NCBI GenBank assembly: GCA_014651175.1
Contig: BMWJ01000012.1
Span: forward strand, 124,001 to 188,000
Length of the DNA: 64,000 nt
From: Streptomyces clavifer
GTDB taxonomy: Bacteria; Actinomycetota; Actinomycetes; Streptomycetales; Streptomycetaceae
Direction of reading: 5' to 3'
The stretch's first letter is position 1, and each line of letters starts with the position of its first letter. Below, in pieces: positions 8,371 to 18,000 of the stretch. Made by a program: the position numbers and the translations under genes. The notes beneath the pieces are model-generated. The model saw only the letters and a program-made list of their open reading frames with translations. It was not told the DNA's origin and searched no databases.

Positions 8371-9927
8371 CTAGCCGGCGTACGTCTCGAACTCGGCGAT
8401 CTTCGGGGTGCCGGTCGAGCTGGTGATCTCGAACGTGATCTTGCTCAGCGAGGTCTTGGGAACCGCGATGACTCCCGCACCGCTGCCGGACTTCAGGACC
8501 GTGCCGTTGTCGCCGTTGAGGACCCTCCAGGATCCGATGGCGCCCACGGAACCCGTTGCCTCACGGATGTTGACGCTGGACACGGCGGTGGCGGAGGACC
8601 ACTTGACCGAGACGGAACCCGTCGAGCCGGCCGGCGACCAGTGGGTGCTCAGGTTGCCGTCCCGCACGTTGCCGTAGCTCGTCCCGGCGGCCTTGCTCGA
8701 ACCGTCGGCGCCGGCACCGAGGCTGAGGTTGGTCCCGCTGGGCTGGGTCGGGTCCGGCGTCGGCGTGGTGGGGCCCGGAGTGGGCGTGGTCGGGGTCGGG
8801 GTCGGGGTCGGATTCTGCGGCGTGCAGTTGCCGTTCGACACCTTCAGGCCCTTGTTGGCACCTGCCGTCTGGGCCACGACGTCCGGCACGCAGGCCGCCG
8901 CGTCCAGGCTGAAGGAGTACGGGATGCTGACGGTCGTGTTGGACTGCGGGTTGGGCCCGGCGGGGTTGTTCTCGCTGCTGCGGCTGGACCAGGTCACGTT
9001 GTCGAACGTGTTGCCACTGACCTGCCAGTAGCCGGCCGCGTCGGTGTAGAAGGTGCCCAGGACGTCCTTGGAGTCCTTGAAGTAGTTGTTGTCCACCTTC
9101 GCGCGCGCCCCGGCACGGGAGTTGATCCCGGACTCGTTGAGCTTCACGTAGTGGTTGTTGTAGATGTGCGCTATGCCGCCACGCAGCAGGGGTGCGCGGG
9201 AGTCGATGTTCTCGTACAGGTTGTGGTGGTACGTGATGAAGCCGTTCGAAAGCTCGGTCTCGCTCGACCCCACGAGGCCACCGCGACCGGAGTTGCGCAG
9301 GGTGCTGTAGGACAGCGTCACGTACTGGGTGTTGTCCTTCATGTCGAAGAGGCCGTCGTAGCCCTCCGACTCGCCGCCCGACGCTTCGAGCGTGGTGTGG
9401 TCGACCCAGACGTTGCGGACGTCGCTCTCCATGCCGATGGCGTCGCCGCCGTTGGACGTGGGCGAGCCGGACTTCTTGACGTTCCGGACGGTCACGTTCT
9501 GGATGATGATGTTGCTGGACTCGCGGATGTGGATGCCCAGTTGGTCGAATACGGCACCGCTGCCGATACCGACGAGCGTGACGTTGCTGATCTGCTTGAG
9601 CTCGATCACGCCCGCAGCGGTGTTGCAACTGCTGCCCGACACCTTGGTGGTGTTGCCGTGGTTGATGGTGCCCTCGACCTCGATGGTGATCGGGGTGCTG
9701 CTGCTGGCCCGGCCGCACAGGGCCGCGTGGATCGCGGTCCCCGTGGTGGCCCGCACCGTCTGCCCGCCGGCGCCGCCGGTGGTCCCGCCGTTCTGGGTCG
9801 CGTAACCGGTGGCACTACCGGTCACTGCCGCCGAGGCCGAGGGCATCGACACCAGCACACCGGTCGCGGCCGCCAGGGCCGTCGTGGCCAGTGCCGCACA
9901 GAGTCGCAGCGCGACTGGTTTCCTCAT
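8371..9927 (-). CDS. Secreted pectate lyase (PL1) with C-terminal discoidin-like domain
   Basis: 518 aa from ATG 9927, chosen over the ATG at 9933 because GGGAG lies 8 bases upstream. A Sec signal peptide (MRKPVALRLCAALATTALAA, cleavage near ASA) is followed by a right-handed beta-helix. It carries the PL1 Ca-binding motifs VWVDHTTLE and YDGLFDMKD, and the catalytic Arg region RAPLLRGGIAHIYNNHY. A Pro/Thr linker (PTPTPTPTTPTPGPTTPTP) joins a C-terminal domain of about 140 aa starting NLSLGAGADGSS, which looks like an F5/8-type C (CBM-like) beta-sandwich. The enzyme cleaves polygalacturonate by beta-elimination outside the cell, and the tail likely binds polysaccharide. It is monocistronic, with a palindromic operator candidate upstream. 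Confidence 0.92.
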   Translation of the reverse strand: MRKPVALRLCAALATTALAAATGVLVSMPSASAAVTGSATGYATQNGGTTGGAGGQTVRATTGTAIHAALCGRASSSTPITIEVEGTINHGNTTKVSGSSCNTAAGVIELKQISNVTLVGIGSGAVFDQLGIHIRESSNIIIQNVTVRNVKKSGSPTSNGGDAIGMESDVRNVWVDHTTLEASGGESEGYDGLFDMKDNTQYVTLSYSTLRNSGRGGLVGSSETELSNGFITYHHNLYENIDSRAPLLRGGIAHIYNNHYVKLNESGINSRAGARAKVDNNYFKDSKDVLGTFYTDAAGYWQVSGNTFDNVTWSSRSSENNPAGPNPQSNTTVSIPYSFSLDAAACVPDVVAQTAGANKGLKVSNGNCTPQNPTPTPTPTTPTPGPTTPTPDPTQPSGTNLSLGAGADGSSKAAGTSYGNVRDGNLSTHWSPAGSTGSVSVKWSSATAVSSVNIREATGSVGAIGSWRVLNGDNGTVLKSGSGAGVIAVPKTSLSKITFEITSSTGTPKIAEFETYAG

Positions 9928-9967
9928 GCTCATTTCTCCCTGTTCGTTGCGAATGTCGAGCAGAAAT

Positions 9968-9989
9968 GAATGCCATGTACATGTCATTC
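9968..9989. promoter_or_regulatory. 22-bp palindrome upstream of pectate lyase
   Basis: GAATGCCATGT followed by ACATGTCATTC: half-sites match at 10 of 11 positions. It lies 41 bp upstream of the start codon and, on the minus strand, follows a TTGGAA that could be a -35. It is a good operator candidate for a substrate-responsive repressor or activator; the regulator is unknown. Confidence 0.5.
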
Positions 9990-10666
9990 CAATACGGCGG
10001 ATCCGGGCGTCCGCCGAGCTGCACCGAGCCGGGCCGGTCGGCCGGTTACGGCGTTGCTCCCGGGCGCGATCGAGCCTGCCGTCCCGTCGTGACCCGGCCT
10101 GCGTGTCCCGGCGCGCCGTCCGTGGTCGCGCTCCCACTTTCCGCCGGACCGCGACGCCTCGGACGACGACCGGCACCGGAGCCGGCGGCGCGAGCGGCCG
10201 CCGGACACTGCAGGCCGTCGCCCTGAAAGCCCCGGCGGGTGGCGCACTGCGTCTTCGGCACGGCGTGCACCCTTCGGTCATGGCGGTCGGCTTCCGGAGC
10301 GCAACCCGCACGAGACCGACATCGGCCCATGCGGAAGCTGCGGCAGGCGCGGCGGCGGCCGCACCCGCCGGAGCGGGGCTCAAGAACGGGGAAAGCGCTT
10401 TCTGTCCGCGACAATAGAGCCGCTTCCGTCGGGCTGACAAGGCTCGTGCGGCATGCGGAATGATTGCTTCGACCCGACAACCCTTCACGTCCTGCTGCCG
10501 GTTGCCGAGGACCGATGGCCCTGCCGTCCCTCCGCCCGACCCGGGGAGAGCTCGCCACCTGCGTGTACTCCGGGGACGCTGCGGCCCAGTGCCCTGGTGG
10601 TCATCCGACCCAGGGGCTGTCCGATGGGTCGTGCGACGCCCCTTCGGGGAACCCGTTCCGCGGGAC
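9990..10666. other. Non-coding gap with orphan LacI-type operator
   Basis: About 680 bp between the pectate lyase promoter and the transposase remnant. No reading frame here looks like a real protein. At 10391-10402 there is a perfect 12-bp palindrome GAAAGCGCTTTC, the form of LacI-family (CcpA-like) operators. Its nearest intact gene is the pectate lyase 464 bp away, so it may belong to a lost gene. Confidence 0.4.
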
Positions 10667-10915
10667 ATGGGGTGGGGAGATCTTTCGGATGAGGAGTGGG
10701 CTCGGCTGGAGCCGCACGTGCCGACGGATCACGGGCGGGGCGGGCGCCGGCAGTGTCACCGTCGAGTGATCAACGGGATTCTCTCCCGTCAACGGACCGG
10801 CCTTCCCTGGCGGGACCCGCCTCCCTGCTTCGGGAGCTGGAAGACGGTTCACTCTCTCCCAGGACTCCTGGAGCCACCGCACGCCATCCGGCGAACAGCC
10901 CGACATCTCACCTGA
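10667..10915 (+). pseudogene. IS5-type transposase remnant (N-terminal fragment)
   Basis: Beginning at ATG 10667 the frame reads DLSDEEWARLEPHVP, then RRVINGILSRQRTGLPWRD and WKTVHS, the N-terminal DUF4096-like part of IS5/IS1182-type transposases common in Streptomyces. After WKTVHS the similarity fades and the frame stops at 10915, about 80 codons in, so the DDE catalytic part is gone. No terminal inverted repeats or partner end were found. It is a dead insertion-sequence scar. Confidence 0.75.
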
Positions 10916-10947
10916 TCAAGTTCAGCAGCTGCACCGCCCGGGAGGGG

Positions 10948-10979
10948 CCCTGATGGGGGCGACCGTGCCCCCATCAGGG
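10948..10979 (-). terminator. Strong intrinsic terminator after serine hydrolase
   Basis: Perfect 13-bp stem CCCTGATGGGGGC / GCCCCCATCAGGG with a 6-nt loop, one base after the stop codon (10981). It is among the strongest hairpins in the window. Confidence 0.8.
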
Positions 10980-10980
10980 C

Positions 10981-12093
10981 TCAGCGCGTGCCGCCGACGC
11001 CGCCCTCGATGAGTGCGGACATCGCGCCCATGGTCGCCCCGGTGACATCCCCGGTGACGTACACGACCGCCGTGCGCGAGCCGTCCGCCGTGACACCGGC
11101 CCACGCGTGGTAGCCGAGCAGTTCGCCGAAGTGGGAGAAGAAGCTGCCGCCGCCGGGGAGCGGCAGTTCGGCGAGGCCGAGGCCGTACCGCGCACCCTCG
11201 ATGCCGATCCCGGACGCTGGGACGGTGGCGGCCATCTCGGCGAGCCGCGGCGGGGGAAGCAGCTCCCCGCCGAGCAGCGCGGCGTAGAAGACGCTGAGGT
11301 CGCGGACACTGCTGATGAGGGCACCGGAACCAACAGCCATGCTGGGGTTGAGAAGCGTGACGTTGAGCGGCGTCTCGGTGCCGAACGATGCCCAGCCGCG
11401 CGCGTGTGGGCCGGGGACGAACGGTGACTCGTCGGGGGCGCTGGTGGCCTCGAGGCCCAAGGGGCGGATGATCCGGTCGGTGATCTCCACGGCCCAGCTC
11501 CGGCCGGTGATCCGCTCGATGATCATCGCGGTGAGCAGGTAGTTGGTGTTGGCGTACGACCACTTCTCCGGTGCCCTCCCGAGCCGCAACGCCGCTCCTG
11601 CCAGCTCCTCCGGCGTATAACTCCGCAGCCGCTCCGCCCGGTAGCCCTCTGCGCTGGTCAGCGCCGGGATCTCGGGGTCGAGCAGGCGGCTGGTGTGGCG
11701 CAGCAGGTCGCGCACGGTGATGTCCCGCGCAACCTCCGGCAGCCAGTACCGTACGGGGGTATCCAGTTTCAGGTCGGCAAGCTGGAGTGCGACCACCGCC
11801 GTGAACGTCTTGGTGAGGCTCCCCATCCGGAACCGGCCTTCGCGCGGCGTCCCGGCGAACGCGTGGCGCCGGCCGTACGGCGACACCACCTCCGCGCCGA
11901 CTCCCGCGACGCCGGTGGCCAGGATCGCGTTCACCTGCCGGCGGAGATCGCCGTTCGTCGCGGCGGCTGCGGGTGGTGCGGCCGGGCCCCTGGAGGCGGG
12001 TGCTGACGCCGCCGTCGGCCCCCTGGTGAAGCCCACCAGGGCCGAGGCCATGCCGACGGTCAGGACAGCCCGGCGTGAAACAGGGACGCGCAT
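10981..12093 (-). CDS. Exported serine hydrolase, beta-lactamase / DD-carboxypeptidase fold
   Basis: 370 aa from ATG 12093, chosen because AAAGGGG lies 7 bases upstream and the leader SRRAVLTVGMASALVGF is a twin-Arg-like export signal; longer frames lack both. The class C beta-lactamase/PBP fold is shown by the catalytic SLTK (S92, K95), WSYANTNY (YxN) and a late FSHFGELLGYHAW segment. Such proteins are usually D,D-peptidases or esterases acting outside the membrane; true beta-lactamase activity is not implied. It is a single gene with its own terminator. Confidence 0.88.
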   Translation of the reverse strand: MRVPVSRRAVLTVGMASALVGFTRGPTAASAPASRGPAAPPAAAATNGDLRRQVNAILATGVAGVGAEVVSPYGRRHAFAGTPREGRFRMGSLTKTFTAVVALQLADLKLDTPVRYWLPEVARDITVRDLLRHTSRLLDPEIPALTSAEGYRAERLRSYTPEELAGAALRLGRAPEKWSYANTNYLLTAMIIERITGRSWAVEITDRIIRPLGLEATSAPDESPFVPGPHARGWASFGTETPLNVTLLNPSMAVGSGALISSVRDLSVFYAALLGGELLPPPRLAEMAATVPASGIGIEGARYGLGLAELPLPGGGSFFSHFGELLGYHAWAGVTADGSRTAVVYVTGDVTGATMGAMSALIEGGVGGTR

Positions 12094-12844
12094 GGTGTTT
12101 CCCCTTTCGTTTCTCCCATCCCACCAACACCGGAGGCCCACGCCCATCCAGCTGTCCTCCCCTCGGCCCCCCGGCCGGCCCCCGGTGAAGCCCGGGGGAT
12201 GCCCACCGGGCCCGGTGGGTCGTGTCGCGTCGAGGGGGCCTTGCGGCCGGCTCGGTGTGAGGGGCCCCGGGTGCGCTGTACCGGGCACCATGTCCTCCAG
12301 CATGGTCCGCCGGACAGGCCCCAGCGGGCGATGCTCCACGGAGGAGGCGCCCCGGCCGCCACCGCCCCGAAGAGGTGCACGGGGACCGCATACGCATCCC
12401 CGCACGCCGGCACCGACGGCCACCCGTGGGCCCTGCCCGCCCATGGCCGGAAAAGCGGCGGGCCCCGCCCCTGCCGAAGCATGAAGGCGGGGCCGTGCGG
12501 GGTCCCCGGTCTCGGGGGCGTCCGGGCCCGCGCGAGCTCAGCATTGCACCAGATTGAGCCAAATGACAGAGGGGTGACTGAAAACAGCCAGTCGGCAGGA
12601 CGGGTACCGCGTGACCGACGCGGCGCCCCGGCGACCTGGCCCGGGCACCAGCCGCAGAGTCCGAGCACCACCGCAGGCAGATGCATGAGGCCCTGGGACA
12701 ACGGCCATTGACGGTCGCGGGCTGTCCGACCGAGTGGCCGGCGGCGGAGGCCAGTCGGGCTGGTGGAGGAGCGTCGCGATGCCACTCCCCTCAGCCCGCC
12801 GGACCGCCGGTCGCGCCGCCCGCTCGGTGCACCGAGCGGTTGGA
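12094..12844. other. Intergenic region without recognisable gene
   Basis: About 750 bp. Frames crossing it are Arg/Pro/Gly-rich shadows with no family features. A 9-bp stem GGCCCCGCC / GGCGGGGCC with a long loop sits at 12461-12494. The promoter of the serine hydrolase must lie near 12100-12200 but no clear consensus is visible. Confidence 0.4.
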
Positions 12845-13444
12845 TCAGCGCAGTCGGTCGTAGACCACGGCCATCTCACCGAGATCGCCGGTCTCCTGAC
12901 GGACGATCTTCCATTTCGAGTGCGGCAGGCCGTCGTCGAACAGCCGCTGTCCGCCGCCGACGATCTCGGGGCAGATCATGAGGTACAGCCTGTCCAGCAG
13001 GTCTGCCGCGAGGAGCGGTTTGATGACGCTGGCGCTGCTGTTGACGAGGATGTCGCCCTCACCCGTGGTCCTGAGGTCGGCGACGACGTCCGCGGCGGGG
13101 GCGTTCACCACGCGGGCGTGTGCCCACGGAGCCTCGGCCAAGGTGGTCGAGAACACCACCTTCTCCGTGTGGACCAGCCACTTCGCATATCCACGATCAC
13201 GCGGATCGGCGTTCTCGTCCGCGGCGACCGACGGCCAGTACCCCAGGAATCCCTCAGCGTTGACCCTGCCGAGCAGCGCCGTCGTGGCGCCCTCCCAGAT
13301 ACGGGTGAGGTGGTTTCGCGCCACCTCGGTGGTCACGTACGGGGCGAACGCACCGAAATCATGGGCCCCGGCGGGACCGTGGTAACGCCCGTCGAGGCTG
13401 AGGGCCAGGTTGGCGGTCACCCTGCGGCCGGTCGAGTCGGTCAT
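12845..13444 (-). CDS. RibD C-terminal / DHFR-like reductase
   Basis: 199 aa. The opening RRVTANLALSLDGRYHGP and later LLGRVNAEGFLGYWP, VVFSTTL and GEGDILVNSSASVIKPLL are the substrate/NADPH-binding landmarks of the bacterial dihydrofolate-reductase family related to the RibD C-terminal domain. CPEIVGGGQRLFDDG near the C-terminus is the usual family closing motif. Predicted cytosolic NADPH-dependent reductase of unknown substrate. Its ATG overlaps the TGA of a truncated SRPBCC gene (ATGA), a partner these reductases often have. Confidence 0.87.
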   Translation of the reverse strand: MTDSTGRRVTANLALSLDGRYHGPAGAHDFGAFAPYVTTEVARNHLTRIWEGATTALLGRVNAEGFLGYWPSVAADENADPRDRGYAKWLVHTEKVVFSTTLAEAPWAHARVVNAPAADVVADLRTTGEGDILVNSSASVIKPLLAADLLDRLYLMICPEIVGGGQRLFDDGLPHSKWKIVRQETGDLGEMAVVYDRLR

Positions 13445-13599
13445 GTCGCGCTCCTCGTATCAGCACTGTCCGTGTCGTGCGGGCCCGCGGCGAGGGTGGC
13501 CGCAAGTTTGTCGAGGCTCTGGCCGAAGCCGATCTCGATCCCTGCGATGAAGTCGGCGGAGTCGACCGCGCTGTCGGCTGTCCGCCAGCGGATCCGCGG
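13441..13599 (-). pseudogene. C-terminal fragment of an SRPBCC (AHSA1-type) protein
   Basis: About 52 codons in frame with the stop at 13441, reading RIRWRTADSAVDSADFIAG and GFGQSLDKLAATLA, the last strand and long C-terminal helix of AHSA1/SRPBCC proteins. Nothing recognisable precedes it, because the next gene's end intervenes at 13634. The remaining overlap with the reductase start shows the two were once an operon. Probably created when the type VII locus or its flank was inserted. Confidence 0.65.
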
Positions 13600-13633
13600 G
13601 TGCGGTGCGGGCCCGTTCCCGGTCTCGGGCCTC

Positions 13634-14269
13634 TCAGACCCCGCCCGCGCCCGACGCGTCCTCCGCCGTCACGTCCTTCGCCGCCTCCTGCAGCACCTCC
13701 GCGAGCCCTTCCGTGGTCAGCACCATGCTGACCGGGGCCGAGCTGTTGAGGCACAGGCTGTGGTCCGGGGGGATACGGCCGAGCAGGTCCACCACCGGCA
13801 GCTGTTCGAACCCCAGCCGCCCGACGCCCTGGAGGTGGCGAGGGGAGGTGAAGACGGGGACCACCGCCGTGCCGTCGGGTGCGGAGGCGCTCACCGGCTC
13901 GCCGCCCGCCGTGACCAGCACCGCGACCTCGGCCCTGGCCAGCGCGGCGGTGACGTCCTCCACCGGGCCGTATCCGGTGGTGGCGAGCTGGATGGCACGG
14001 TCCACGTCGTCGGCCGGCTCGGGCCAGCCCATCGCCTCGGGTGAGGGCCTGTAGTCCTCGTTGTCCTCCCACTCGACGATCTCGCCCTCCGAGTCGGAGC
14101 GCCACTGGCCGACCACCGCCCACTCCGGCGGCGGGCCCTCCCCCTGCCAGGCGGGATCGGACAGGTAGAGCCAGTGGTCGGGTGCCAGCCTGGCGGCCCG
14201 GACGAACTCCTCGGGTGGCGCGGGGTCCATGGGGGTGACGGCAGGGGTTCCGGCGCCGGACTCACTCAT
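13634..14269 (-). CDS. Type VII secretion system-associated protein, paralog A
   Basis: 211 aa. It shares with its upstream neighbour the core APDHWL, WAVVGQWRSDSEGEIVEWE, DYRPSPEAMGW and a C-terminal half ending in Ser-rich LNSSAPVS. This is the small protein family annotated beside giant Streptomyces type VII substrates. No signal peptide or membrane segment is seen. Start 14269 overlaps the previous gene by 8 bp, indicating tight coupling. The role is unknown; position after the giant effector gene suggests chaperone or immunity function, which is inference. Confidence 0.75.
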   Translation of the reverse strand: MSESGAGTPAVTPMDPAPPEEFVRAARLAPDHWLYLSDPAWQGEGPPPEWAVVGQWRSDSEGEIVEWEDNEDYRPSPEAMGWPEPADDVDRAIQLATTGYGPVEDVTAALARAEVAVLVTAGGEPVSASAPDGTAVVPVFTSPRHLQGVGRLGFEQLPVVDLLGRIPPDHSLCLNSSAPVSMVLTTEGLAEVLQEAAKDVTAEDASGAGGV

Positions 14270-15008
14270 CTTGGCCTCGCTTGCTGGGGGTATCCGGGTA
14301 GGTACGGGGGAGCCCGACGGCCGGTGCCGGGGCGCCGGGGGCGGGTTCGCCCCTCGTCTCCTCCCACCGCGCCCGCAGATCGTCCGCCGGGACGAGCAGG
14401 GCAGCGGGGGCGGACGAGCTGAGGAACATCACGTCCCGGCCGGGCGGGAGCCGGTCCAGGAGGTCGGGAAGCGTCATCATCACATGCGCGGGAAGGGTGT
14501 CCACCGCTTCCTGCGGCGGCACCGGGAAGACGGGCACCACGTGCGCGCCGCCCGGTGCCCGCGTCCACGCCGGCTCCCCTCCCCCGTCCACGCACACGGC
14601 CACGAGGCCGGCCTCCGCCAGTGCCTCGGTGACGTCCGCGTCCGGGCCGTAACCGGTGGCGGCCAGGTGCACGGCCGCGTCGGCGTCGCTGACCGGCGGA
14701 GCCCAGCCGAGCGCCGCGGGTGAGGGCCGGTAGTCCGGGTTGGTCTCCCATTCGACGATCTCGCCGTGCACGTCACTGCGCCAGCGGCCGAGTACGGCCC
14801 AGGGCGGCGGGGGCTCCTCGTCCGTCTGGCCGAGCCAGTGCCGGTCGGTCATCGACAGCCAGTGGTCGGGCGCGGTACGGGCCGCCGCGACGATGTCCTC
14901 GGGCGGCACGGGGAAGTCCGGCATGCCCCGGGCGACGGTGGCGGGTATCGGCGCGACGGAGCCTTCCGGCTGTCCGCCAGAGGTCGGCACAGGGGGCACT
15001 CCTGTCAT
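14262..15008 (-). CDS. Type VII secretion system-associated protein, paralog B
   Basis: 248 aa, paralogous over its whole length to the following gene: APDHWLSMTDRHW, WAVLGRWRSDVHGEIVEWE and DYRPSPAALGW. It has an extra N-terminal Pro/Ser/Gly stretch and a Pro-rich C-terminal tail. It begins 51 bp after the giant gene's stop, so is very likely co-transcribed. Predicted cytosolic. Tandem duplication with divergence would fit each copy matching a different part of the giant protein; this is a hypothesis. Confidence 0.75.
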   Translation of the reverse strand: MTGVPPVPTSGGQPEGSVAPIPATVARGMPDFPVPPEDIVAAARTAPDHWLSMTDRHWLGQTDEEPPPPWAVLGRWRSDVHGEIVEWETNPDYRPSPAALGWAPPVSDADAAVHLAATGYGPDADVTEALAEAGLVAVCVDGGGEPAWTRAPGGAHVVPVFPVPPQEAVDTLPAHVMMTLPDLLDRLPPGRDVMFLSSSAPAALLVPADDLRARWEETRGEPAPGAPAPAVGLPRTYPDTPSKRGQDE

Positions 15009-15059
15009 TCACGCCGGGCGGATGCCCGGCTCGCGGAGGAAGACGACGATGACATCTCA

Positions 15060-18000
15060 TCACCGGGGTGCGCGGTCGTCGTCCCCCGCCCCCGTTCCGT
15101 CGGCACGCCGGGCGCCCTCGGCCTTCGCGGCCTCCAACGCGGCGAGCAGAGCCCGTGCGTGCTCGTCCGGGAAGAGTCCCTCCCGGGCGACGAAGGTCCG
15201 CAGTTCCTCCTCGGTCAGCGGGTGGACGTCCCAGTACCGGCCCCAGTTGTTCTCATAGACCGGGGCCGCAGTGCGGTCGCTCTCGTCCAGGGCGTGCTGG
15301 GCGCCGGTCATCACCTCGTGGAAGCTGTGGTGGCCCACGCCCACCAGCACGCTCACCAGTCCGGTCCTGATCAGGCCGAGGTCCACGGGCACGCCCGCGA
15401 GCCGGGTGAGCCGGGCCACGTGCGTCATGATGCGGTAGGCGCTGCCCGAGGTGCCGGTCAGCACCAGACCACCGGAGTCCTCGGAACGCGCTTGGAAGTC
15501 GGCGGCCATCGGCAGCGTGTGCGTCAGCCCGGCCGGCGACCAGAGCAGGACTCCGTCCCGGACCGCGAGACGGCGTTCGGCCGGGCTCAGCGCGGGCCAG
15601 ACCTCGTGGGGCTGCAGCGGTGTCCGTAGCATCGCGTCCAGCTCCTCCATCTCCTGTTCCTCGTCCTCGGGGTCCAGACCCGCCGCGAGGAGTTCGGCCC
15701 GCTCCCGCTCGTACCGCCGGAGCTGTTCGGTCCGGTGCCGGTCGCGGCGCTCCAGTCCGATCACCGGGTGCTGGGGCTCGACGCCTCCCATGAGGTACGG
15801 GACGAGGTCCCTCGCCACACCGTTGAACAGGAACGTCACCCGCTCACGCAGGTTGCCGGACTCCACCACCCGCGCGAGTTTCTCGTACGAGGTCCCGACG
15901 GATCCGGCGTCCTCGCCGCTCCTGCTGCCGAACTGCCGGTAGTCCGTGCGGTTGTGCAGTGCGATCGCCCAGAACGCCCGCACGACCTTGCCGAACTCGT
16001 CGTTGACCCGGGCGTTCTCGCCCAGGTACGCGGCGAGGCTCTGCTCGAAGTACAGGGCCTCCTGCGCGTAGCGGACGCGTGCCAGGACCCAGGGAGGTGC
16101 GGCGAGTTGCTCGGTCCGCTCCTCGGACTCCGGCGTCTGCGCAGGCTCGGCGCCCCGTCGGGCGCCCCCCGGCACCGGGGTGGCCTCGCGGTCCGTGGAC
16201 GGCTCCCGGCCCGGCGACGGCCGCGGCGCCGGTTCGTCGTCCGAGTCGGACTCGTCGTCACGCGACAGCAACGGCCGCGGGTCGTCGTCCGCATCCGAGT
16301 CGTCGTCCCGCGACAGCAACGGCCTCGGATCGTCGTCCGCATCCGAGTCGTCGTCCCGCGACAGCAACGGCCTCGGATCGTCGTCCACATCCGAGTCGTC
16401 GGCGTCCGAGTCCAGGGACAGGGCGGGGAACGATTCGAGCACCTGGGCGGCCGGCTCTCCCGGGCCCGCGAAGTCCGCGTCCACGACGGAGGTCCGGCCG
16501 ACGACGGCGCCCGGAGCGACCGGTGCGAAGTGCGGATTGGCGACGTACGGCCCCACCGGGACGCCGTACTCCATCGGCTGCGCGCCGCGGATGAAGCCGC
16601 GGCCGATGCCTCCGGGGAAGAGCACCTCCTCCTGGTCGGGGAAGGGAGAGGCCAGGCCCAGGGTGGCGTTCACGTCGATGCCGCCGGGTGCCTGGATGTC
16701 GTAGCGCCAGCGGTAACGGCGGTACAGGGCGGGGGCGCCCATCGGGTTCGAGCGGGCGCTGTCGCGCACGTAGGTGCGGCTCGCGGTCGTGCTCGCGAAG
16801 ACGGTGTGCGGGACCAGGGCGCTGCCGCCGTAGACGTGGTCGATGAGGTGCACCATCTCCGGGCCGTACGGCTTGAGCCCTTCGCGGAAGACCCGCTCGG
16901 GCCCGTCGGGGCTGAAGCGGTACAGCGGGGCGTCGTGGTCGCGCCACAGGGCCTCGGGGAGCGTGCTGCCGGCCAGTGCGGCCGGGTCGGCGGCGACGAT
17001 GGCCGGGTCGACGGGCGGGGTCGGGCTCACCGGCCCGGTGGCGGGCCAGCCGGCCGGCACCGGCGGGGGGCCGTCCGGGGCCGGTGTGTGCGGCACCGTC
17101 AGCAGGCGGGAGGAGGCGACGAGCCCGCGGCCGGGCATGTACCAGTCCCAGGCCGGGCCCTCGGTGTACACCCGTCCGGACATGTCGGTGACGCCGCCGG
17201 CGGACGGGCCCTCGGACCTGTACTCGCCCCGCAGTCCCAGGGCCGGTATCTCTGCCGCGAAGACGTGGAAGTCCGGATCGTCCTGGCCGAAGCCCCACAC
17301 CGTGTGCCGGTCGGTGGAGTCGGCCACCGGGAAGGCCTCCAGCGTCTCCGCGAACCGCAGGTCGAACTGCCCGTCCGCCGAGTAGGGCAGGGGCTGGGCC
17401 GCCGGCGGCTCACCGTCGGCACCCGCGTGCCACTCGGCGGTCCCCACGGCGTCCGACGTGTCCGCGTCGGCGGCCGGTTCGGCGGAGGGGAGGCGCGGCA
17501 CGGTGCGGCGCCAGACGCCGGGCCGCTGCCGGCCCGGGGCCGTGGTCCCCGGTGTCCCCGGCCGCGCCTCGCGCCGCGGCTGCGGAAGGGCCGTCACGAG
17601 GCCCGGCTCCGTGGCGCCGCCCCCGGACAGCACGAGCGCACCGTCGTAGCTCCACACGGTCCGGTCGTTTCTGACCGCGAAGTACTGCTGCGCGTGCCCC
17701 TTTCCGGTCCCGAGCCCGGGCACCAGCAGGGCCAGGGGGCGGTGCCGGCCGATCAGCGGCAGCTCCGGGTCGGCCTCCAGCAGCTCGTAGAACTCCTCTG
17801 CGCTGATCTGCACGGTGCCCTCCGGCAGCCGCAGGATCACCGCGCCGGCGGCATTCGTCTCCGCGTGCACGAAGTACGGGGCGGTGGCGCCCTCCTGCGC
17901 CCAGGGGGCGAATTCGAGCGTCGTGGCGTTCTCGCCGGGGCCGGTCCCGACCACGCGCAGGCGTGACGGCTCCAGCCCGCCGGGGAGCGGTGTGGAGCCC

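Noticed and set aside
10460-10692. Upstream extension of the transposase frame
   Set aside because: Codons before 10667 have no similarity to transposases; the frame is just open by chance.
11107-12484. Plus-strand frames opposite the serine hydrolase
   Set aside because: Shadows of a well supported minus-strand gene with catalytic motifs.
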